From the NCBI GenBank assembly GCA_035353855.1, contig DAOQAK010000001.1:62001-126000 (forward strand): a stretch of 64,000 bases of DNA. The letters run 5' to 3'. Positions 46,301 through 53,300 of this stretch are shown one piece after another (within the stretch, counting starts at the first letter, position 1; the number at the start of each line of letters is the position of its first letter). The notes under the pieces are model-generated. The model was not told where the DNA came from, searched no databases, and saw only the letters and a program-made list of their open reading frames with translations. A program made the position numbers and the translations under genes. Origin of the DNA: Bacteroidales bacterium (GTDB taxonomy: Bacteria > Bacteroidota > Bacteroidia > Bacteroidales > CG2-30-32-10).

Positions 46301-46706
46301 CAACACCGCTTTGCTGTGTAACATGGTACATTTTTCCGTGCAGGAAATTTGGTTTTACCATTGATTTGATTTCAACTTTTTGTTGAATCCATTCCGAACA
46401 TTCCTTGGCAATGGCTTTTTGAGTTAAACGGCTTTCAATAGGAATTACAATTTTATCGTCTTCAATTTTAAAGTCTCGCTTATTAACTTTAGTCGGGTCA
46501 AGAGCTTTGATAAAAGTCGGTTCACCAAAAAGAAATTTCAATTTACTAATTGAGTCCAGTTCGTTTTTTAAATGACTGTAAGCATAAATTGTAAAGTATG
46601 CTGAAACGATTGATAAATCTGAATCTGATTTTATATTATCTCTTAGGAACTGCACTACAGAACCTCTGTTTTTATTATCTCGAATGGAAGAAAGGTTTAT
46701 ACTCAT
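43353..46706 (-). CDS. PLD-nuclease / SNF2-type helicase fusion
   Basis: 1117 residues. An N-terminal phospholipase D-type nuclease domain (about 1-190) carries HGKMYHV (about 124) and AIVGSSNFTVNG (about 141), i.e. one HxK(x)nN set; a functional PLD enzyme would dimerise. A Swi2/Snf2-like ATPase follows: DSVGLGKT (about 275), VVIDESHNFRG (about 366) and LSATPVNN. A coiled, Glu-rich insert (about 610-660) precedes the helicase C half, with DILIATDCISEGQNLQDCDYL and RIIQRFGRIDRLG (about 795-845). It is the first gene of the KilA-N/methyltransferase operon. The PLD domain is a candidate for the cleaving subunit of a restriction-like system. Confidence 0.92.
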   Translation of the reverse strand: MSINLSSIRDNKNRGSVVQFLRDNIKSDSDLSIVSAYFTIYAYSHLKNELDSISKLKFLFGEPTFIKALDPTKVNKRDFKIEDDKIVIPIESRLTQKAIAKECSEWIQQKVEIKSMVKPNFLHGKMYHVTQQSGVEKAIVGSSNFTVNGLGLGGSPNIELNLVVDNDRDRADLKAWFQELWDDNTGLVEDVKEQVLKYLEQLYIENEPEFIYFKTLFHIFENYLDEQQKGGLLTGQTGFFESEVWAMLYEFQKDGVKGAINKILRHNGCIIADSVGLGKTFEALAVIRYFELLNYRVLVLCPKKLSSNWTIYQASQNNSLNPFSKDKFSYNVLYHTDLGRITGKSDANGIDLENFNWSAYDLVVIDESHNFRGNPMEKIKDDGTTRMNRAKWLMEKIIKSGVKTKVLMLSATPVNNNLKDLRNQISLITEGRNNAMFESTGVKNIALTMKNAQTQFTNWADKKKNPNKKQNELIQKLGSDFIKLLDELTIARSRKHIKSFYKAEAEIGKFPERIKPIAIYPNIDTKDRFYTYDELNRIILQYKLALFNPSAYIEPDKTSKYEELAATKGVLGFKQSDREHFLIGMMKVNFLKRLESSIESFEISMDRTIQKIEKLETKIRDFQKSKVKSQEEELETYQPDEDEIEENEEELEQWQVGKKLKFDLADLDLDTWLADLERDREALNKLYNFAVAVTPDRDAKLKDLKKLINDKIQKNLNTGNNKVVVFTAFADTANYLYDCLLDWAKNELKLNIALVAGSQTKTTFGKNEYNNILTNFSPISKNRDKMKSMPKEGTIDILIATDCISEGQNLQDCDYLINYDIHWNPVRIIQRFGRIDRLGSKNDKIQLVNFWPTKDLDNYINLKERVEARMALVDVTATADDNVLATEQIEELIEDDLKYRNQQLKKLRDEVLDLEDMNESISLTDFTLDDFRIELLNFIENNRKKLEDAPFGLYAVVPSPSGKYSNLLDTEKLSTAEKEIIKPGVVYCLKQKGDTDGNEEVNPLQPYFLVYIRDDGQVRFNYTNAKQILEIYRLMCSGKSQAFEELCEIFNAETKQGEDMQKYSELLAKAIDEISRIFNKRSNQKITGNDRGALLIPKSKRISETNNFELVTWLIIK

Positions 46707-46774
46707 ATTTGAATCATTAAATGCTAAAAATAATCAATTTGCTTGTAACTGTCCTCAAGTGGGTCGGCAAAATT

Positions 46775-46834
46775 GCAGCTCTTTTGCAAGCTTTGGTTTT
46801 GAGCGTTGGCTCGTGGGGCTTGCAAATGTGCTGC
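46775..46834. repeat. 17-bp imperfect inverted repeat upstream of the helicase operon
   Basis: GCAGCTCTTTTGCAAGC (46775-46791) and GCTTGCAAATGTGCTGC (46818-46834) pair with few mismatches. It lies between the helicase start (46706) and element B. It may be part of the cassette boundary or an operator for the operon. Confidence 0.5.
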
Positions 46835-46982
46835 AATGTGGGTGGGGTTTCCTTCTTCTTTTTTTGCGGGGGGAAGAAAAAAACAAAATAAATTTCCATC
46901 AAATTTGCACTGTCCTGTCAAAAAGCTAAATCCTTTCTATCGTTATTATTTATCACTATCGTATCTGTCTGCTCGTCTGTGT

Positions 46983-47131
46983 CTTTTTACACTTGTTGCC
47001 AACGTTCCGGCTGCTTGCTTTTCGGAGGCGACTTTACCCACTGCCGTTTCCAAATAAACTACCGTTTAAATTATTACTTCCTTATCTCACGAGCCACTTC
47101 CCCGCCACTGAAAGCAGCAGCCTGTTAGCGT
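46983..47131. repeat. Cassette-flanking element B (attC-like in look)
   Basis: Begins CTTTTTACACTTGTTGCCAACG and ends GCAGCCTGTTAGCG. It is alignable to element A at 38221-38367 and in the same orientation. It also holds CCACTGAAAGC...GCGTTTCGGTGG, an imperfect palindrome at the right end. The stop codon of the T9SS gene at 47140 follows almost directly. Confidence 0.55.
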
Positions 47132-47139
47132 TTCGGTGG

Positions 47140-47943
47140 TTATTGTTTTATTATTATTTTTGTTGTAAAATTGTTATCACTCCGTACTTTTAGGATATAA
47201 GTCCCTTGAGAATATTTAGAAAAATCTATCGTTTTTAAATTGCGTTCAGACAAGAGTACCTGTCCGAATAATGTATATACCTTTACATCAAAGTTCGTAG
47301 CGTTGATTGTCAAATTCACTCTATCAGTTGCTGGATTAGGATATACGCTTATGAATCCGTTTCTTTCATCATACTTAGATATCCCTGTAGAAGGATCGTA
47401 GATGGTCACATGGATGGTATCCGTGCGTGAACCACAATCATTCGTAATCCGTAGCCAGTAGGTCCCTGTATCCGTGATAGTGCGATACTTGCTGGTAGAA
47501 CTATCGTCCCATAAGTACGTGCATGAATATCCTGCAGTAAGATTCTCTGCATCCAAGGTCCAGTTGATGGTTGTCGTCCCTTGTGCAAACACGCTATCAT
47601 GTGCCATATCAGCAGGGTGCGTAGGCAAGCCCTGGATGAAGTACACATAGAAATCCTTACCAGTCTCTGTTGAACTAAAATACCAGTTGCCTTGGGTATT
47701 ATACGTTACAATCACTGTATCCTGATTAAAGAATACGTTTACCATTCCGGGATCAGACCACATAATATTATTCACAGCAGTATCTGGCTGATGAACGATA
47801 AGCGTATCATTTGGTCCTGCACAAATATTGATAAATTGTACATTGTAAGTGTTATCCAAATTACGATGATACGTAGCTCCATTACTTATATTCCAGCTGA
47901 TGCATATCAGCATCAAAACTGGCAAAAAGATTTTTGTTTTCAT
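47140..47943 (-). CDS. Secreted protein with T9SS type A sorting domain
   Basis: 267 residues from the ATG at 47943, which opens a signal peptide (MKTKIFLPVLMLICISWNIS). A start 19 codons upstream is rejected because it would bury that signal. The mature part has Ig/PKD-like segments (STSKYRTITDTGTYWLRITNDCG). The C-terminal sorting domain is complete (about 195-267): GFISVYPNPATDRVNLTI, VKVYTLFGQVLLSE, YSQGTYILKV and a basic KIIIKQ end. It is exported through Sec and the T9SS and then released or anchored at the surface. The gap 47944-48283 upstream is AT-rich, with the start of the direct-repeat array near 48223 as its only feature. Confidence 0.88.
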   Translation of the reverse strand: MKTKIFLPVLMLICISWNISNGATYHRNLDNTYNVQFINICAGPNDTLIVHQPDTAVNNIMWSDPGMVNVFFNQDTVIVTYNTQGNWYFSSTETGKDFYVYFIQGLPTHPADMAHDSVFAQGTTTINWTLDAENLTAGYSCTYLWDDSSTSKYRTITDTGTYWLRITNDCGSRTDTIHVTIYDPSTGISKYDERNGFISVYPNPATDRVNLTINATNFDVKVYTLFGQVLLSERNLKTIDFSKYSQGTYILKVRSDNNFTTKIIIKQ

Positions 47944-48222
47944 GATTATTTTGTTTTTTTGTTTATATTTCCATTTTGTATTGTCTCGGGTTTTTTCCAA
48001 TGAACGCTAACTTATACGTTGCTATTTATAAATTTACTAGTATACAGCTATTTTCCCATTAACAAAAGTAAATAATATTCCTTAAAATCAAATATTTAGA
48101 AAAACATTATCCAATTACAAACGGTTGGAAACGAATTTTAAACGAAACTAATTAAGTAAAAACCGAGAGAAAGTTTTGGGAGGTTGTTCCTTTGCGTTGT
48201 CAAGTAAGTAAACTATAGTAAA

Positions 48223-48257
48223 CAAGTTGACAAGATGACAAGGGATAAGTTGATAAG
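48223..48257. repeat. Left 8-bp repeat array flanking the four-helix gene
   Basis: CAAGTTGA-CAAGATGA-CAAGGGAT-AAGTTGATAAG: short tandem units of CAAGnTGA type. They are the inverse of the units at 48671-48715 on the other side of the gene. Confidence 0.6.
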
Positions 48258-48283
48258 AGAAATAATAAATAAATCAAAAAAAT

Positions 48284-48652
48284 ATGAAAACCTATAAAGA
48301 TTTAATAGTGTGGCAAAAGTCAATTAAGCTGGTAACCGATATTTATTCGGCAACATCGGGCTTTCCAAAAGAAGAAATGTTTGCTATTACTTCACAAATA
48401 AAAAGATGCTCCATTTCGATTCCTTCAAATATTGCTGAAGGTTACGGTCGCCAGCACAAGCGCGAATACATACGATTCCTTAATATATCAAGAGGGTCAT
48501 TATACGAACTGCAAACGCAACTTGAAATAGCAGGAAATTTAAATTTTCTTCACAAAGAAAAACTATTCAACCTATTGGAGAAATGTAATGAGATTGAAAA
48601 AATGCTAAATAAATTAATCAACATATTAACTCAAATATTAAAAAATAGATAG
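48284..48652 (+). CDS. Four-helix bundle protein (S23 / 23S rRNA intervening-sequence type)
   Basis: 122 residues. It begins MKTYKDLIVWQKSIKLV, then has FPKEEMFAITSQIKRCSISIPSNIAEGYGR, FLNISRGSLYELQTQLEIA and a final helix, the whole family pattern. These proteins form pentameric bundles; relatives are coded in 23S rRNA intervening sequences or assist diversity-generating retroelements (Avd). Here there is neither rRNA nor reverse transcriptase nearby. Instead, it is bracketed by inverted arrays of 8-bp repeats, which suggests that the gene travels as a small unit. Confidence 0.93.
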   Translation: MKTYKDLIVWQKSIKLVTDIYSATSGFPKEEMFAITSQIKRCSISIPSNIAEGYGRQHKREYIRFLNISRGSLYELQTQLEIAGNLNFLHKEKLFNLLEKCNEIEKMLNKLINILTQILKNR

Positions 48653-48670
48653 GCAAGCAAAACCCTTTAC

Positions 48671-48715
48671 AGCTTGTCAGCTTGTTAGCTTGTTAGCTTG
48701 TAAACTTGTCAACTT
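48671..48715. repeat. Right 8-bp repeat array flanking the four-helix gene
   Basis: AGCTTGTC-AGCTTGTT-AGCTTGTT-AGCTTGTA-AACTTGTC-AACTT: five or more near-perfect 8-bp units, the reverse complement of the type seen at 48223-48257. It is not CRISPR-like because there are no spacers. Confidence 0.7.
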
Positions 48716-48751
48716 AAAAATCATAAATCAATAAATCTTAAATTTTACATC

Positions 48752-49084
48752 ATGGAAAAAACTGTAAACAAAGTAGAACTGAACGGATTCATAGGGATTG
48801 AACCTGAAATGACAAACTTCAACAACGGCGGGAAAAAATTACATTTCTCCCTTGCCACAAATGAAAGCTACAAAAACCGCGATGGTGAATGGATTAAAGA
48901 AACCACCTGGCATAACATAGTGCTATGGAATAAAACTGCGGAAGATGCTGAAAAAATATTAAAAAAAGGCACGCGTGTTTCGATAACCGGAAAACTTGTC
49001 AACCGCGTTTATACTGATAAAAAAGGAAATAAAAAATATATTTCCGAAATAGTCGCAAATACTTTTGAAGCAGTTGCTGCTTAA
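48752..49084 (+). CDS. ssb: Single-stranded DNA-binding protein (short form)
   Basis: 110 residues forming just an OB fold: VNKVELNGFIGIEPEM, LHFSLATNESYKN, WIKETTWHNIVLWN (the SSB WhxvvxWgk region), AEKILKKGTRVSITGKLVNRVYTDKKGNKKYISEI. The usual acidic C-terminal tail that recruits partner proteins is missing; the protein ends at ANTFEAVAA. It is therefore either an accessory SSB or a paralogue of the housekeeping one. It is located next to the four-helix element and ends before a strong terminator. Confidence 0.9.
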   Translation: MEKTVNKVELNGFIGIEPEMTNFNNGGKKLHFSLATNESYKNRDGEWIKETTWHNIVLWNKTAEDAEKILKKGTRVSITGKLVNRVYTDKKGNKKYISEIVANTFEAVAA

Positions 49085-49096
49085 GAATGGCGTTAC

Positions 49097-49142
49097 AAAA
49101 GCAAGAGCGGTTGCCCTTTCAGGGCAGCCGCTCTTGCTTTTG
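49097..49142. terminator. Bidirectional hairpin terminator
   Basis: AAAAGCAAGAGCGG-TTGCCC, loop TTTC, GGGCAGCCGCTCTTGCTTTT, with one G.T and few mismatches. It serves ssb on the plus strand and the T9SS gene on the minus strand. Confidence 0.9.
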
Positions 49143-49148
49143 TATATT

Positions 49149-50173
49149 TTATTCAAGAATTAATTTCCTGAACAAATATTTTTTGCCCGAAAAAATTCTT
49201 ACAAAATAAATTCCTTTTGGTTCATCAGAAATATCAATTGCTTTAGTTAATGTATTCTGAGAGCCACTATACACAAGCCCCCCAGTGAGTTATAAATTTC
49301 TATATTCAAATCATTACCAGGAATATTTCCTAATGTTAATGTATATATTCCTTTTCCGGGATTTGGAAAAATTTGGATAAAACTATTATTATCATTTTCA
49401 ATAATATCATTTAACATCCCACAACTGCATGAAATATATGCATAACCAAAATATCCACCTGCATTTCCCGGATCACAATCATATGTGGTAAATTGCACTT
49501 TAACATTTTGCCCAATATAATCAGACAAATCAACATCTACAGATGTCCAATCTTTCCAAACCACATTATCTGTTTTACAATCATCAAAAGCTGGCTGACA
49601 TGTAATAAATCCTGAAATACCCGTAGAAGCAATAACTTCATAGTATCCATTAGTCGAATTAACAATAGCACCAAGTGAATCCAAAATATAAATAGTAAAT
49701 TTTGGTCTTTCATCCAATGGGTTATCTTCTGAAAGTTGAAGCACTACAGCATATTGATACATAAAAATACGACTTGCATCAGTAACCATATATGAATATT
49801 CTATTCGTTCTGCTTGAGGATTACTTCCATCACAACCTGCTGTTCTCGGATTTCCTAACCTACAGGAACTACTACCATTTGGAGGAAGAACACTTAACAT
49901 ATTTGCTGTATTCGGATCTGTATTTGGTTGATTCATTATCGTTTGTCTTCCTAATGCCGTTGCGTATGAAATAGTATTAGAAGTACCAGGTACCATTGAT
50001 ATGCCTGTAACCGCATATACTCCTGATTGATTTTCTCCAACCGAACCTGTCCAATTAGTAAAATCTCCAAGTGAGAAATCTGCATTTACACATTGTGCTG
50101 AAATATTATTTCCTATAAATAATTGACTCAGAACAAAAAATATCATAATGATATTTAAAACTAATTTTCTCAT
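49149..50173 (-). CDS. T9SS type A sorting-domain protein, frame broken at a G6 run
   Basis: A signal peptide (ending ISAQ, about residue 27) leads a secreted protein with jelly-roll-like strands (WKDWTSVDVDLSDYIGQNVKVQFTTYDC). The sorting domain starts at IQIFPNPGKGIYTLTL and the continuous frame ends prematurely (stop at 49247) after LGGLCIVALRIH. At 49278-49283 lies a run of six G (minus strand). If one G is added, the frame continues LGGLVYSGSQNTLT...GIYFVRIFSG and a typical KLILE end, with stop at 49149. So one base is missing relative to a functional gene: a sequencing error, recent inactivation or phase variation. Confidence 0.8.
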
Positions 50174-50305
50174 CTGCTAAAATAATTTTGGATATATTAA
50201 TATTACAAAAATTAATTAAAAAAATATCAGTAATCAAAGTATCATTTTATATCTGGTACATTTTTGAACATTTATGGTATATTTGGATTGATATTCGGCA
50301 TAAAA

Positions 50306-50343
50306 AAAGAAGCCGTCTCAAAATACTGAGGCGGCTTCCTTTA
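50306..50343 (-). terminator. Terminator of the giant T9SS gene
   Basis: On the minus strand GAAGCCGCCTCA, loop GTATTT, TGAGACGGCTTC, then a T run. It is almost identical in stem to the one at 8262-8297. Confidence 0.85.
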
Positions 50344-50364
50344 AACATAATAATATTAACGTAT

Positions 50365-53300
50365 TTATTCGAGAATAAGTTTGCTTATTGAATTAGCTTT
50401 ATCATTACTGATTCTCACAAAATAAACACCTTTTGGTAAGCCCGATAGATCAATTTCCGATTTTGAATTATTTATAACCTTACTGTTATAAACCAACTGA
50501 CCTTGTAAGGTAAAGATATTTAAATCAGCAGTATTATCCAATCCGCTTACGGTAATGTTAGTTAATCCATTTGTAGGATTTGGTGAAACATTAACTACAG
50601 GGTTAGCGCCATATTCAGTTATACCCGTACAATCAATAAATGTAATTTTAATAGTATCGCTACTGATACAATCATTTGCATTGGTAACTCTAACCCATAT
50701 CGTAGCAATGCTATCTGTTGCGTCATTAAAATCAATGTTGATCTTTTGAGTTATTTCTCCGGTTGACCATAAATAAGTGGAGCCTGTATTTAAAGCATCT
50801 AATGTTTTTATTTCATCAGAACAAATAGAAACATTAACCCCTAAATTAACAAATGGCAGATCAATAACAGTAACTGTAACCGAAGAAGTAGCTGTATTAT
50901 TATTTGAATCAGTAACCATAACATTATATGTGGTATTCATTGCAGGATAAATATCAACGGTATCCTGGTCAGAAGTAAATCCTGCCGGTGTTGATGTCCA
51001 GCTATATATATAAGGTTTTTTCCCTCCACCTACGAGAGCTGTAATTTGTGAAACCTTACCCCAACATATTGTATCAGGTGATGCATATGCAGCAACACTT
51101 AAAGGTCCTCCTGAAATATTAACTGTAACCTGGTCAGTACCCACACAACCTGCAGCGCTTGTTACAGTAAGTGTGAAAATAGTAGGTACACTTAAAGCAA
51201 TGGTTGTAGGATTCTGAAGTGTAGCATCAACAAGCGAACTTGCAGGCGACCATGAATAGGTATAGGTTCCTGTTGGAGTAGCTGTTCCATGTAATGTAGC
51301 TATAGTATTCGGATATGCAACAGTTGTATCAGTGCCTGCGTTAGCAACAGGGAGCGCATTAACAGTAACAGTTACTGCATCAGCAGCACTATATCCTGAA
51401 GCATCGGTAACCACTACCTGGTAATTGCCTGTTGCTGTTACAGTGTAAGTTTGAGTTGTATCTAAAACAGTTGTTGCAGGAAGCTTGGTCCACTGGTAAG
51501 AATAACCGGTACCGGCGCCAGCATCCAAAACTAAAGAGCTGCCCTGGCAAATACTGGTATCATTTCCCAGGTCATTGATTGTAGGAGGAACGTATAAAGT
51601 AAAATTATCAAAATACACATTATCGCCTACTCCGCTTGTGCTACTTGCATTATTTTTTCTGCATGATGAAATAAATTTAATAGTAAAATCATTATTTGAG
51701 TACGCAGAAAGGTCGAAATATTTAGAAGCATATACATCTGCATTAGCAGTAGTGGGATGATAATATTGATTGCCAGCTATATCAGTCAGCGTATCTCCAT
51801 TAACAACTACACCAAACCAGTTATAAGTCATATATGCAGTACTGCCACTTGTTTGTCTTAAGTCGAATTTCAAATTAAGTTTTGCTAAATTCGGGTCGGT
51901 AACCTGGCATGTTGTTGCAAATGCCTGATGTGTAGTATACGTGTTCCAAGCCGCATTAGCTGTAGTAGCACCTGATGACCAGGAGCCAGAAGCAGCACCT
52001 GTAAAATATATTCCGTAGGTAGCTGAAGTACCAATGGTATCATAACTAATAGCTGCTTCAGTATTAGCAGATAACATCATATAATCGCTAGAACCCGTAT
52101 TGAAATTTTCAACAAAAGGAATAGCACTAATTGCTTTTGAAGATGAAATATCAATAAAAACAGTATCATTTATGTTAATTACATCTGTTGACATTTTAAC
52201 AACAGCGCCGCATTCATAAATACCTGTAGTTGAAAAATCAGCCTTCGTAGCAAATGTATAAGTTACTGTACTGTCTGGAGCAACAGGTCCTGCAATATAC
52301 TCAGGGCCTATAATTGTAGTTCCTGCATTAATAGAATATTTTACCGGAATATTTGTAAGAGATGCTGTTCCAACATTTTTAAATTTAACGGTAACCGATT
52401 CTGCATTCGTTAAACCACAACCGCTAACAGGCGAGACCCATTCAACAGCTTGCATATCATCAGCTGGCTGCATATAAACCTGAACCTGGTCAATACCCAT
52501 ATCATCTGAACCAATAGCTGGTATTCCTTTAAATCTCAATACACAATTTGTAGATGTAGAATTTCCTATGTTAACGATGTCTTGTGTCCATGCAGTAGCT
52601 GTTTGATATTTTTTTATCAATCCAAAAGAGGTCCCGTTATTAGTGGATAAATATACCGAAAGAGAATCATTACCGGCAGGATTGATATACCAAAAATCTA
52701 ACATCTTGCCTCCAACAGTATCCATATTAATATACAAATCCATTATTCCAACTGAATTGTAAGAAGTATAAGAATGGAATCTGGCAGAATGTATTGTGCT
52801 ATTAGCACCAGTTACAGTATATGCTCCAAGGCTTGGGGATGTCCATGAACCTGATATTATATCATCATTTCTTCTCCATGAATTATTGCCATAAGCAGGA
52901 GTATTTGACCAATATAAAGAAGGCACATCCAAAGTATCATTTTTATTCACCCAGGTACTGTCGAAATTTTCTATGTAAGGTATGGCGGCATAAGTCTGTA
53001 CATAAACAGTTTTGGATATAGTATCATTTGTATGATCAGCATCAGTATTTCCATTAGGTAGCGATGTCCACGCTTTGATAGTATAAAGTCCGGGTGTTGT
53101 ATAATTATATGATCCTATTGAAACAGGACCAGCAGTAGCACTTGTAGCTATACCTGAATTTGTATAAGGATAAGATGTTTGAACACTACCATTTACAGAC
53201 CAGCCAATAGATACATTTTTAAGACTATCTGCTCCGTAATTCATTACTGTAACAGTTACAGGATTAGAACCTACAGGAACAGGAGAAACAGGAGCATTCA

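Noticed and set aside
38485..46706. BREX or DISARM system
   Set aside because: No PglZ, BrxC, DrmA or DrmB homologue is present, and the gene order differs.
46684..46929. Small plus-strand ORF at the 5' end of the helicase gene
   Set aside because: It overlaps the helicase start and a hairpin, has unusual Cys/Gly/Phe composition and no family resemblance; a chance frame.
48671..48715. CRISPR-like repeat array
   Set aside because: Units are only 8 bp, directly abutting and without spacers; no cas genes nearby.
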